A stretch of DNA of 64,000 nt from Acetobacter aceti (GTDB lineage Bacteria > Pseudomonadota > Alphaproteobacteria > Acetobacterales > Acetobacteraceae), in the NCBI RefSeq assembly GCF_002005445.1, contig NZ_CP014692.1, positions 3,162,501-3,226,500 of the forward strand, in the 5' to 3' direction. The stretch's first letter is position 1; the number at the start of each line of letters is the position of its first letter. Made by a program: the position numbers and the translations under genes. The notes beneath the pieces are model-generated. The model was not told the DNA's origin. It worked only from the letters and a program-made list of their open reading frames with translations, and made no database searches. This document shows positions 45,468 through 53,630 of the stretch, in pieces.

Positions 45468-45479
45468 ATACGGGGGTAT
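45468..45479. promoter_or_regulatory. CsoR-type operator-like site before the relay operon
   Basis: ATACGGGGGTAT lies 80 bp upstream of the reductase start, inside the 134-bp gap after the cytochrome c gene. G-tract flanked by ATA/TAT resembles one half of the CsoR box seen at 50023. It suggests that the relay genes have their own copper-controlled promoter. Confidence 0.45.
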
Positions 45480-45520
45480 GGCATATTTTCCTTGATCTCG
45501 ATCAATTATCCCAGCGGCAT

Positions 45521-46084
45521 CTACTGTCGCGGCATCGGCATATCCATGTCGTGATGCATATGATGCCCGCCGGCTGCTTCTGCCCGAGCGACCAGCGCCT
45601 GGTAGGTGGAACTGTTCATTCCCGGAAGTTTCTCGAGAAACGCCACAATGTTCCAGAGATCGTCATCACCATGATCCGCCCAGGACGGCATGCCCGACAT
45701 CTTGATGCCATGCTTGAGAATCCAGAACAGTTCGCCCGGCGTATAACGTTGCGCTACATCATTCAGAACCGGTGGCTTCGGATACATCCCCTCCGCCATA
45801 TCCTCGGCCTCGACGCCCGGCGCCGAATGACATGAGGCGCAATGCATCGAAAAATGCGATGCACCACCGACGAGCCGTGCCTGCGTCTCAAGATCGACAG
45901 GTGCGGTAATGCCCTCGGCGTGATGCCGGATTGAATGGAGGCGTGCCGTTTCCAGAACACGATAGGTCAGCCGCCAATGCGGCGAGGTGGCGCCCACATC
46001 ATACAGACCACCGAAAGCGACGGCCGTTCCCGCGCCGATCCCGACCAGCAGAATACCGGCGAGACTCCAGGCTAATCTTTTCAT
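45521..46084 (-). CDS. Cytochrome c (mono-haem, class I)
   Basis: A 187-aa exported protein: N-terminal signal/anchor KRLAWSLAGILLVGIGAGTAV, one haem site CASCH (about residue 91) and an axial Met in SGMPSW (about 142). The C-terminal DDDLWNIVAFLEKLPGM helix is standard for class I cytochromes c. A Met/His tail (HHMHHDMDMPMPRQ) suggests copper contact. It probably passes electrons to or from the multicopper oxidase or the relay. The start at 46084 is chosen over 46108 because the signal is then at the N-terminus. Confidence 0.88.
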   Translation of the reverse strand: MKRLAWSLAGILLVGIGAGTAVAFGGLYDVGATSPHWRLTYRVLETARLHSIRHHAEGITAPVDLETQARLVGGASHFSMHCASCHSAPGVEAEDMAEGMYPKPPVLNDVAQRYTPGELFWILKHGIKMSGMPSWADHGDDDLWNIVAFLEKLPGMNSSTYQALVARAEAAGGHHMHHDMDMPMPRQ

Positions 46085-46149
46085 GCGTGCCTCCCTGGGC
46101 ATCTCCAAGGGCGACGCTTATGGCGCCGCCCCGCTCCATCAGGAATCGA

Positions 46150-46542
46150 TCAGCGCTGATGAACCGCGTCGGGCATGCTCTGCGGCCCCATCGGCATCTT
46201 CATGCCGCTTTCCTTGTCACCGCAGCCCATCTTCATCTTGTGATCTGACGGCGCCATGGCGTGGCCGTTCGACATATCCATGCCCTTCATCTTCATACAG
46301 CCTCCCATCTTTCCTTTCATTTTCATGCCCTTCTCCATGCCCTCCATGCCGGAACCGGACATGCCGTCCATTTTCATCTTGTCGTGGTCCATCCCCGACA
46401 TACCGGACATGCCCTGCATCCCGGACATATCCTGACCCTGCGGCTGGGCCGGTGCCGGAGCGGGTGTCTGGGCATGCGCAACCGAGGCTGTGGCCAGAAG
46501 TGCTACCAGAGCGGCCGAGATCCTGAAATTGACAGTTAGCAT
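46150..46542 (-). CDS. Met-rich periplasmic copper-binding protein
   Basis: A 130-aa protein with a Sec signal peptide (ISAALVALLATASVAHA) and a mature part dominated by MSGM, MKMDGM and MKGM repeats, with some His, Lys and only two Cys. Such Met motifs bind Cu(I) in oxidising compartments, as in CopA/PcoA and CusF-like proteins. It probably stores or passes copper in the periplasm. It sits between copB and the cytochrome c gene on the same strand. Confidence 0.78.
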   Translation of the reverse strand: MLTVNFRISAALVALLATASVAHAQTPAPAPAQPQGQDMSGMQGMSGMSGMDHDKMKMDGMSGSGMEGMEKGMKMKGKMGGCMKMKGMDMSNGHAMAPSDHKMKMGCGDKESGMKMPMGPQSMPDAVHQR

Positions 46543-46622
46543 TTGTAAGTTCCTTATCTTTTTTTATCTGAATCGGGACCGCACGGTGCGCCCCGCAACG
46601 ACTTCACATCGGGCAGGAGCGG

Positions 46623-47429
46623 TCAGAACCACGTCCTGATCCCGAAGGTGAAATTCAGGTCCTGGACACGCTCATGCCTTGAACGTGCCATGTCGGCGGC
46701 CTGACCGAACGTGCCGGAATAACTCACGCCGATATAGGGCGCGAATTTCCGATGCCATTCGTAGCGAAGCCGCAATCCCGTATCGATATCGGACAGCCCG
46801 GTTCCGACGCCGCGCGCACGATCGGACGCGGAATAGAAGTTCATCTCGACCTGGGGTTGGAGAATCAGGCGATTGGTCAGCAGGATATCGTAGGAACCTT
46901 GCAGACGCCCCGCCGCGCCTCGGTCACTGAAATATGCCGTGGCCTCCACATTGAAGAAATATAGCGCCAGTCCCTCGACCCCGATCGCGCCCCAGGCCCG
47001 TGTGGGGCCGTTGTCAATATCGAGACGCACGCCAGTCTGGACATCGAAATACCGGGAGATGGCACGATCATAGAGGGCCTCATGATCTCCATCACCGAAC
47101 TTGCCGTTTGTGCCGACCGTGCCTTCGGATTTCAGCCAGAGCTTGTCGTAGTCAGTGCCGAACCAAGCCTGCCCATCGTAACGGAACTGCCCGCCATCGG
47201 CACCAAAGCGCGCCTCGAACTGGTCGAGCAGCGCATGCATATAGATGTTATGGTCCATGACCGGCTGGATGCCGTTGACATAGACCACGGGCGCGGGAGC
47301 CGAGGCGGTCTGCGCTTCCTGGGTTCCTTCGCTCTGGCGTGCCGGGACTGACTGGGCGCGTCCCGTGCCAGGTACCGCGGTAGCCAGTCCAGCGGCAAGG
47401 ACCGTGCCACCTATCAGACCCCGGATCAC
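46623..47429 (-). CDS. copB: CopB-family outer-membrane copper resistance protein
   Basis: CopB/PcoB are outer-membrane beta-barrels of the copper-resistance system. The 268-aa product has a signal peptide (LIGGTVLAAGLATAVPGTGRA), then the CopB domain: MDHNIYMHALLDQFEARFG, DKLWLKSEGTVGTNGKF and strands ending in the terminal FTFGIRTWF, which fits an outer-membrane Phe C-terminus. I start it at a GTG (47429) that overlaps the multicopper-oxidase stop (GTGA); the ATG at 47495 lies 70 bp inside that gene. The Met-rich N-terminal region of longer CopB proteins is missing. Confidence 0.9.
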   Translation of the reverse strand: MIRGLIGGTVLAAGLATAVPGTGRAQSVPARQSEGTQEAQTASAPAPVVYVNGIQPVMDHNIYMHALLDQFEARFGADGGQFRYDGQAWFGTDYDKLWLKSEGTVGTNGKFGDGDHEALYDRAISRYFDVQTGVRLDIDNGPTRAWGAIGVEGLALYFFNVEATAYFSDRGAAGRLQGSYDILLTNRLILQPQVEMNFYSASDRARGVGTGLSDIDTGLRLRYEWHRKFAPYIGVSYSGTFGQAADMARSRHERVQDLNFTFGIRTWF

Positions 47430-49258
47430 GACACCACCACCGTGCGGAACATGCCCACCTCCATGTGGTAGAGCAGGTGGCAGTGATATGCCCACAGCCC
47501 GGGTTCGTCCGCCGTGACCAAGTAACTCAGCCGCTCACCCGGCTTGACGGTAATCGTGTGCTTGTAGGGTCGGCAGTCACCCTGCCCATTTTCCAGTTCG
47601 CTCCACAATCCATGCAGATGGATTGGATGCTCCATCATCGTGTCGTTGATCAGGACGAAGCGCACCCGCTCGCCCAAAGTCAGACGAATCGGTTCCGCTT
47701 CCGAGAACTTCTTGCCGTCGAATCCCCAGATGAAGCGTTCCATGCTGCCGGTCAGGTGCAGGGTGATCTCGCGCGACGGCGGGCGTGGGTCCGCGCCCGG
47801 GATCGTGGCCCGCAGATCGGCATAGGTCAGAACGCGGCGACCATTATTCTCCAGCCCGTCGCCCGGCTCCGCCAGCCGGTTGATCGGCATCATGGCGACA
47901 CTCTGCACCGCGACGCCGGGTTTCAACTCTGTTTTATGCCGCGACGCAGCCGCCATGCCCGGCATATCCATCGCAGCGGCTCCGGGTCTGTTAGCCTCCT
48001 TCATGTCCATGTGATCCATGTCCATGCCGCCGCCGGCAGGGGCATCACCGGGCTTCCCCGGCGAACTCCCCATCTCCATGCCCGCCATGCCGCCCTTCAT
48101 GTCCATATTCCCCATACCCATGTCGGTCATGGTGCGCAGAGGGCGCGGGTCCATGGGGGGAACCGGCCCGGCAAGGCCCGAACGGGTGGCGAGCGTGCCG
48201 CGCGCGTATCCGGTACGATCCTCGGCCTGGGCAAAGACTGTGTACGGTCCATCGGCGGTGGGGCTGACAATTACATCGTAGGTTTCCGCTGGCCCGATGC
48301 GGAATTCATCGACCGGGATGGGCTCCACGTCATTACCGTCGGCCTGAACAACGGTCATCGTCAGGCCGGGAACCCGCACGTCGAACAGCGTCATCGCCGA
48401 TGCATTGATGAAGCGCAGGCGAATGCGCTCGCCCGGTCGGAACAGGCCCGTCCAGTTCGCCCCGGGAGACTGGCCGTTGATCAGGTAGGTGTAGATGATG
48501 CCCGAAACATCCAGAATATCGGTCGGTGCCATGTTCATGGCACCCCATTGCAGACGATCCCGGATGGTCGCACCCAGCCCCTGTCGATGCGCGTCACGGA
48601 AGAACGTGCCCACCGTACGCTGGCGGAAATTGTAGTAATCGCTCTGGAATTTGAGGTTGGAGACGATGTCCTCGGGATCGACGTCGGTCCAGTCGGACAG
48701 GACCATCACATAGTCACGGTCGAAATGCTGCGCGTAACCATCCTTCGGATCGATGATCAGAGCCCCATACAGGCCCGTCTGCTCCTGGAAGCCGGAATGG
48801 CTGTGATACCAGTAGGTGCCGCTCTGATGCAGCGGGAAGCGATAGGTGAACGTCTCGCCGGGCGCGATGCCGCCGAAGCTGAGGCCGGGCACGCCATCCA
48901 TGTGGGCCGGCACCCGGAGGCCGTGCCAGTGGATCGACGTGGGCTCATCCAACCGGTTGGTGACGTTCAGTTCGACCGTGTCACCCTGACGCCAGCGCAG
49001 GATCGGCGCGGGCGTGGAGCCGTTCACACCCACCGCGTGCATGCGCGCACCGGTGATATTGATCGGTACAGAACCGATCGTAAGGTCGAAACGGGTGCCA
49101 GGCAGCGGGTCGGGCCGACCCGACGCCGGCGCATAGACCGGAGCGTAGGCGCCCGCGCTGCCCTGCGGGACGGCCAGCGCCGCCCCCCACAGGCCCGTCC
49201 CGACGACGAAACGGCGGCGCGTGATCGCGCTCCGTCCCGCAAGGGATCGTATTGACAT
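47426..49258 (-). CDS. copA (multicopper oxidase): Multicopper oxidase CopA/PcoA, Tat-exported
   Basis: A 610-aa periplasmic oxidase that turns Cu(I) into the less toxic Cu(II). Tat signal ITRRRFVVGTGLWGAALAVP, then cupredoxin domains with all copper ligands: HWHG, HSHSG, HPIHLHG and HCHLLYHMEVGM (type 1, 2 and 3 sites). The loop at about 375-435 is very Met-rich (MGMGNMDMKGGMAGMEMG), as in PcoA, and may feed Cu(I). The downstream copB overlaps it by 4 bp. The gene name copA is used here for the oxidase; the unrelated P-type ATPase of the same name is at 50109. Confidence 0.95.
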   Translation of the reverse strand: MSIRSLAGRSAITRRRFVVGTGLWGAALAVPQGSAGAYAPVYAPASGRPDPLPGTRFDLTIGSVPINITGARMHAVGVNGSTPAPILRWRQGDTVELNVTNRLDEPTSIHWHGLRVPAHMDGVPGLSFGGIAPGETFTYRFPLHQSGTYWYHSHSGFQEQTGLYGALIIDPKDGYAQHFDRDYVMVLSDWTDVDPEDIVSNLKFQSDYYNFRQRTVGTFFRDAHRQGLGATIRDRLQWGAMNMAPTDILDVSGIIYTYLINGQSPGANWTGLFRPGERIRLRFINASAMTLFDVRVPGLTMTVVQADGNDVEPIPVDEFRIGPAETYDVIVSPTADGPYTVFAQAEDRTGYARGTLATRSGLAGPVPPMDPRPLRTMTDMGMGNMDMKGGMAGMEMGSSPGKPGDAPAGGGMDMDHMDMKEANRPGAAAMDMPGMAAASRHKTELKPGVAVQSVAMMPINRLAEPGDGLENNGRRVLTYADLRATIPGADPRPPSREITLHLTGSMERFIWGFDGKKFSEAEPIRLTLGERVRFVLINDTMMEHPIHLHGLWSELENGQGDCRPYKHTITVKPGERLSYLVTADEPGLWAYHCHLLYHMEVGMFRTVVVS

Positions 49259-49334
49259 GAATAATAGTCCGCAAAAGAGAGAAGGCGGAACCGGTCATAG
49301 GTCAATGACCAGTCCTGAGACTGTCAGAACAGAA

Positions 49335-49742
49335 TCAGGCCATCTGTCTGGGCGGTGGCAGCGCCGGCGCGAACCCATGACCGACGATGCGATCTGAGCG
49401 AGACAAGCCGAAAGGTGCCGTAACACCTGAGTAATCAAACGCCCTGGTCACGGAGGGCGGCATCAGCCAATTGGCGACGCAGGCACCCTGGGCGCAGCAA
49501 TCGCCGCAATGATGACATGGATGATGGTCGTGGCACGGTTCATGATTGCAATGTGCGGTCGTCGTATCCGCACGGGATGGCATCTGCATCCCTGGCATGT
49601 CGGCCATCGGCTGGGTAACCACAGCAACTGTAGAGGGCAACGTGGCGGCATGACCCGGCATGACGGATGCCAGCATCAGCCCCACCTGCAGAAGCAGGCA
49701 GGCCAGCAACCGTCCCAACCGTATCGCGCCGATCTCTTGCAC
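49335..49742 (-). CDS. Cys/His-rich secreted metal-binding protein (135 aa)
   Basis: The start is a GTG at 49742, two bases after the csoR stop, giving a signal peptide (LLACLLLQVGLMLASVMPGHA). The mature protein has MADMPGMQMPS followed by HCNHEPCHDHHPCHHCGDCC, a remarkable block of Cys and His with a second Cys in QGAC. It looks like a metal sponge or a copper-transfer protein. A longer frame runs further into csoR but is not translated in style. I know of no named family. Co-transcribed with csoR and placed just before the oxidase, it should be copper-induced. Confidence 0.65.
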   Translation of the reverse strand: MQEIGAIRLGRLLACLLLQVGLMLASVMPGHAATLPSTVAVVTQPMADMPGMQMPSRADTTTAHCNHEPCHDHHPCHHCGDCCAQGACVANWLMPPSVTRAFDYSGVTAPFGLSRSDRIVGHGFAPALPPPRQMA

Positions 49743-49744
49743 GT

Positions 49745-50017
49745 CTACCCCGTCATCTTGCTGACCGTTTCGATCAGTTCCCCGATTTTTTCCTGACGCT
49801 CCACCGGATCGCCGGATTCGATCGCCTCTACAACGCAGCCCGCGATATGTTCGCGCAGAACAAGCCCCTCGAGCCGATGCAACGCCGCCTTGGCGGCCCG
49901 AAGCTGAAGCAGAACATCCACGCAATAGCGGTCTTCGTCCACCATTTTCTGGATGCCACGCACCTGACCTTCGACCCGTTTCAGGCCCTGCGAAATCTTT
50001 ACCCGTGACTGCCTCAT
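49745..50017 (-). CDS. csoR: CsoR-type copper-sensing repressor
   Basis: A 90-aa all-helical repressor of the CsoR/FrmR/RcnR family. Key residues: Cys32 (DRYCVDVL), His57 and Cys61 (REHIAGCV). The spacing Cys-x24-His-x3-Cys matches the Cu(I) ligands of known CsoR, so copper sensing is more likely than formaldehyde or nickel. Start 50017: GTAGGG-like ribosome site that itself overlaps the operator. It diverges from the Cu+-ATPase gene and heads the leftward copper operon; Cu(I) binding should release both promoters. Confidence 0.92.
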   Translation of the reverse strand: MRQSRVKISQGLKRVEGQVRGIQKMVDEDRYCVDVLLQLRAAKAALHRLEGLVLREHIAGCVVEAIESGDPVERQEKIGELIETVSKMTG

Positions 50018-50022
50018 TGCAC

Positions 50023-50041
50023 TATACCCTACAGGGGCATA
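50023..50041. promoter_or_regulatory. CsoR operator
   Basis: TATACCCTACAGGGGCATA has the typical pattern of a CsoR box, ATACCC-n4-GGGG-CATA. It lies 6 bp before the csoR start and 68 bp before the ATPase start, so one dimer-of-dimers could control both directions. It overlaps the csoR ribosome site. Confidence 0.7.
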
Positions 50042-50108
50042 CCTTGAAGTGCAAGCGATTATGGCATACTTCGACGCCGCGGCTGGCGGCCACAAGCAAG
50101 GGGGCTTC

Positions 50109-52487
50109 ATGACGAACGACAATACAGCAGCTTGCGCGTCCCATCTCCATGGAGAGGGTCCCACCCCGGCAGCGACCGGAGTTGACGCGCACCTGGTCAA
50201 GGATCCTGTGTGTGGCATGACGGTCGATCCCGCGACGGCGACGCATCATGCCGACCATGATGGCCGGACCTGGTATTTTTGCAGCGCGCACTGCCAGACA
50301 AAGTTCGAGGCCGCCCCCTGTCATTACCTGCACAAGGCGGACACGACGCCCATCAAGCCTCAGCCCAGGCGGGCCGGGATGATCTGGACCTGCCCGATGC
50401 ACCCCCAGATCCGACAGGATCACCCCGGCTCCTGCCCCATCTGCGGCATGGCGCTGGAACCGGAGGAGCCATCCGACGCCGACATGCCCAACCCGGAACT
50501 CGTGGATTTCAGCCGGCGCCTGTGGGGAGCGAGCATATTGGCGGTCCCGCTCGTCGTCATCGCCATGGCGGCGGATATGGGAGGGCTGGCATTTTTCGAT
50601 GGCGGCCTGACGAACTGGATTCAGTTGGCGCTTACGGCACCAATCGTGCTGTGGGCCGGCTGGCCGTTCCTCGAACGCGGCTGGATGTCTCTCCGCACCC
50701 GGCATCTGAACATGTTTACGTTGATCATGCTGGGCGTCGGCGCGGGCTTTCTCTACAGCATCGCCGCGACAGTAGCCCCTGGCCTGTTCCCTGCTGCCTT
50801 CCGCATGCATGACGGGTCGGTCCCGGTCTATTACGAAGCCGCAGGTGTTATCGTGGCCCTGGTGTTGGCCGGGCAGGTCCTGGAACTGCGCGCCCGCGCC
50901 CGTACCAGTCGCGCCATTCGCGCCCTGCTGGATCTCGCACCGAAAATCGCACACCGGGTCGGCGCGCAGGATCGCGAGGACGACGTACCGCTGGCCCAGA
51001 TCGTGCCCGGCAATCGGCTCCGCATCCGGCCGGGGGAAAGCATCCCGGTGGACGGCACCGTCATGGACGGGCGCTCCAGCGTGGACGAAGCCATGCTGAC
51101 AGGAGAGCCAGCACCTGTCGCCAAGGGCCCGGGTGACAAGGTGACGGGCGGAACCATCAACGGCACCGGCAGCCTGCTGATGACGGCCGAGGCCGTCGGC
51201 TCGGACACAATGCTGGCCCGGATCGTCAGCATGGTAGCGGCCGCCCAGCGTACGCGCGCACCGATCCAGGCGGTGGCGGACCGGGTCTCCGGCTGGTTCG
51301 TGCCGCTGGTCGTGCTTGTGTCCCTGCTGACCTTCGTTGTCTGGCTTCTGGTCGGTCCGCAACCGCGCTTCGGACACGCACTGCTGAACGCCATTGCGGT
51401 CCTGGTGATCGCCTGTCCGTGCGCGCTGGGCCTGGCCACTCCGATGTCGATCATGGTCGGCATGGGACGCGGGGCGCGAGCTGGCGTGCTGGTTCGCAAC
51501 GCCGAGGCCCTGCAGGCACTGGATACGGTCGATACGCTGGTGATCGACAAGACCGGCACCGTAACGGAAGGCAAGCCCCGGCTGATCGCGACCGAAACAT
51601 CAGGTGCATGGGATTCCAGCATCGTCCTGCGACTGGCGGCATCACTGGAAACACAATCCGAGCATCCGCTGGCCCAGGCGCTGGTCGCCGCGATGACGGA
51701 GCAGGGCCTTCAGGCCGCGCCGGTCGGGGATTTCGCGTCTCAGACCGGCCTGGGCGTGACCGGCACCGTGGACGGGCATGCCGTCGTCGTCGGAAACCAG
51801 GCCCAGATGCGGCAGCAGGGCATCGATGCGTCGGCATTGATCCCTGTCGCGGACACCCACCGGGCGGAGGGCGCGGGCGTCATGTTCGTCGGCATCGACG
51901 GACAGGCCGCTGGGTTGCTGGTCGTGGCCGATCCGCTGAAGACCGACGCGAAGGAGACCATCGCGGCACTGCACGCAGCCGGCATGCGGATCGTGATGCT
52001 GACGGGTGACAATGCCCGGACTGCGGAAGTCGTGGCCCGGCAGGCGGGAATCGACGAGGTACATGCCGACCTCAAACCCGAGGATAAGGCCGCGATCATT
52101 CGTGACATGCAACAGAAGGGAGCCCGTGTCGCCATGGCGGGCGACGGCGTCAACGACGCGCCGGCCCTGGCCACCGCCGATATCGGAATCGCCATGGGCA
52201 CAGGCACCGATGTCGCCATCGAAAGCGCCGGGATGACACTGGCACAAGGCAGCCTCGCCGGACTGGTACGCGCCCGCCGCCTGGCACAGGCGACGATGCG
52301 CAACATCCGGCAGAATCTGGCATTTTCTTTCCTGTTCAATGGGATCGGCATCCCACTTGCCGCAGGCGTACTGTATCCCGTCTTTGGCCTTACGCTGTCG
52401 CCCATGTTCGCGGGAGGCGCGATGGCCCTGTCATCCCTGGCCGTCGTGACAAACGCACTGCGGCTCAATGCCCTGAGACTTCGGTGA
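50109..52487 (+). CDS. copA (P-type ATPase): Cu+-exporting P1B-type ATPase
   Basis: Exports Cu(I) from the cytosol with ATP. The 792-aa product (from the ATG with AAGGGGG upstream; a GTG at 50049 would add 20 residues) has a YHS-like domain [10 protein letters not shown], a heavy-metal-binding domain [20 protein letters not shown], eight helices, the CPC motif ([15 protein letters not shown]), phosphorylation site [13 protein letters not shown], and [10 protein letters not shown]. The N-terminal domains differ from the usual CxxC HMA domains and put it in the YHS-type CopA group often seen with copper-resistance operons. Confidence 0.95.
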   Translation: MTNDNTAACASHLHGEGPTPAATGVDAHLVKDPVCGMTVDPATATHHADHDGRTWYFCSAHCQTKFEAAPCHYLHKADTTPIKPQPRRAGMIWTCPMHPQIRQDHPGSCPICGMALEPEEPSDADMPNPELVDFSRRLWGASILAVPLVVIAMAADMGGLAFFDGGLTNWIQLALTAPIVLWAGWPFLERGWMSLRTRHLNMFTLIMLGVGAGFLYSIAATVAPGLFPAAFRMHDGSVPVYYEAAGVIVALVLAGQVLELRARARTSRAIRALLDLAPKIAHRVGAQDREDDVPLAQIVPGNRLRIRPGESIPVDGTVMDGRSSVDEAMLTGEPAPVAKGPGDKVTGGTINGTGSLLMTAEAVGSDTMLARIVSMVAAAQRTRAPIQAVADRVSGWFVPLVVLVSLLTFVVWLLVGPQPRFGHALLNAIAVLVIACPCALGLATPMSIMVGMGRGARAGVLVRNAEALQALDTVDTLVIDKTGTVTEGKPRLIATETSGAWDSSIVLRLAASLETQSEHPLAQALVAAMTEQGLQAAPVGDFASQTGLGVTGTVDGHAVVVGNQAQMRQQGIDASALIPVADTHRAEGAGVMFVGIDGQAAGLLVVADPLKTDAKETIAALHAAGMRIVMLTGDNARTAEVVARQAGIDEVHADLKPEDKAAIIRDMQQKGARVAMAGDGVNDAPALATADIGIAMGTGTDVAIESAGMTLAQGSLAGLVRARRLAQATMRNIRQNLAFSFLFNGIGIPLAAGVLYPVFGLTLSPMFAGGAMALSSLAVVTNALRLNALRLR

Positions 52488-52722
52488 AAGCAGATTGCCT
52501 ATTTCGTTCAGAAGGCAATGCCTATCCGGGGCCCGCTTGCAGAGGTCGACCAGGAAGACATCCGGTGACTGCTGCGCCAAGCTATGCTCTCTTAATTCGG
52601 CAACAGGAAAGTCGTCTAGGTTCCATGTGACGATTATCGGCGCGTCTGCCTCGATCGCGGTCGCGGCGACGGGACGGTCATCAGGATCGAGCAACGTATA
52701 TGGTCGGAATTGCTGTTCGTAA
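52431..52722 (-). pseudogene. PIN-domain toxin, C-terminal fragment (cut by IS66)
   Basis: From the IS66 target site leftwards the frame reads GYEQQFRPYTLLDPDDRPVA, AAIEADAPIIVTWNLDDFPV and AQQSPDVFLVDLC, the second half of a PIN-domain RNase, including the DPDD acidic site and the TWN motif. One TSD copy joins it seamlessly to the 5' part at 55251. The stop at 52431 lies 57 bp inside the ATPase gene on the other strand. Without its N-terminal Asp the fragment is inactive. Confidence 0.8.
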
Positions 52723-52780
52723 GTAAGCTTCCGGTGTGAGACGCCTTGTGGATTTTATGGTGTGGTGATGTGTTCTGTTC

Positions 52781-53221
52781 ATGACAGAGCGATCAGAACA
52801 GAATGATGCTTGTGTCGCAGCGACATTCGCTGCGACACAAGCATCGCGAGCCCTTCATCCGGTTATTGAAATTGTTGGCGAACGGCGCCGGGCCTATGAT
52901 GACGCGTTCAGACGTCGGGTTGTGCTGGCTTCTTATGAAACTGGTCAGTCAGTCCGTGCTGTTGCGCGCCAGTTTGGTGTCCACGTCAGCGTCGTTTACC
53001 GATGGCGTCAGAGACTGGATTTCGTAAACCCGTCTGCGAAAGAGCAGCTTTCTTTTGTGCCGGTTCATATGACATCCCCTGTTGAAGGGCTGGGAGGAGA
53101 CCAGTCCTGCGGGAGTGGACATGAAGCCAGCATTCTTTTTCCTGGTGGCGAGAAGCTGATGGTTGACAGCCGGATCGCGATTGAAGATCTGAGGAAACTC
53201 CTTCAGGTTTTACGCTCATGA
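52781..53221 (+). CDS. tnpA: IS66 TnpA (HTH accessory protein)
   Basis: A 146-aa protein with the IS66 OrfA helix-turn-helix: YDDAFRRRVVLASYETGQSV, AVARQFGVHVSVVYRWRQRL. The first 22 codons contain a perfect 19-bp inverted repeat (52805-52845). The TnpB start overlaps its stop by 4 bp (ATGA). Confidence 0.9.
   Translation: MTERSEQNDACVAATFAATQASRALHPVIEIVGERRRAYDDAFRRRVVLASYETGQSVRAVARQFGVHVSVVYRWRQRLDFVNPSAKEQLSFVPVHMTSPVEGLGGDQSCGSGHEASILFPGGEKLMVDSRIAIEDLRKLLQVLRS
52805..52845 (+). repeat. Perfect 19-bp inverted repeat at the start of IS66 tnpA
   Basis: GATGCTTGTGTCGCAGCGA (52805-52823), CAT, and the exact complement (52827-52845). It lies within codons 9-22 of tnpA. In mRNA this makes a very stable hairpin just past the start codon. 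Confidence 0.9.
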
Positions 53222-53565
53222 TCCCTCTTCCCTCTGGTCTGAAGATATGGCTGGCGGCAGGTGCGACAGACATGCGCCTTGGCATGCCCGGTCTGGCGCT
53301 GAGGGTTCAACAGTTTCTGGGGAGAGACCCCTATGCTGGTGATGTTTTTGTCTTTCGTGGCCGACGCGGCGATCTGGTGAAACTGATCTGGCATGACGGG
53401 ATTGGAGTGTCCCTCTATGCAAAACGGATTGAACGTGGATATTTCATCTGGCCCTCGGCAAAGGACGGAGCTATCCATCTGAGTGCGTCACAATTAAGTT
53501 GTCTGCTCGAAGGGATCGACTGGCGTAATCCGCAGAAAACATGGCGACCTGAACTGGCGGGATAA
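53218..53565 (+). CDS. tnpB: IS66 TnpB (Orf2)
   Basis: A 115-aa protein of the IS66 Orf2 family: LKIWLAAGATDMRLGMPGLA at 8-27, DVFVFRGRRGDLVKLIWHDG, and YAKRIERGYFIWP. It is needed for IS66 transposition, though its role is unclear. Coupled to tnpA by ATGA; 65 bp before tnpC. Confidence 0.95.
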   Translation: MIPLPSGLKIWLAAGATDMRLGMPGLALRVQQFLGRDPYAGDVFVFRGRRGDLVKLIWHDGIGVSLYAKRIERGYFIWPSAKDGAIHLSASQLSCLLEGIDWRNPQKTWRPELAG

Positions 53566-53630
53566 CAAAAAGGGGATCGTGATCCATAGTCCTGTACCCT
53601 TTTGAACGGTTTTGTGCTGAACTGTTTTTC

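Noticed and set aside
48000..48140. Repeated ATGTCCAT/CATGTCCAT units
   Set aside because: These short repeats encode the Met-rich loop of the multicopper oxidase and are not a DNA-level repeat element.
47465..49255. 596-codon open frame on the plus strand
   Set aside because: Shadow of the multicopper oxidase gene. Very GC-rich genes often leave long antisense frames; no domain is visible in it.
50022..51377. 451-codon open frame on the minus strand
   Set aside because: It is a shadow of the P-type ATPase on the other strand, which has all catalytic motifs; the shadow has none and reads like random His/Asp/Gly-rich sequence.
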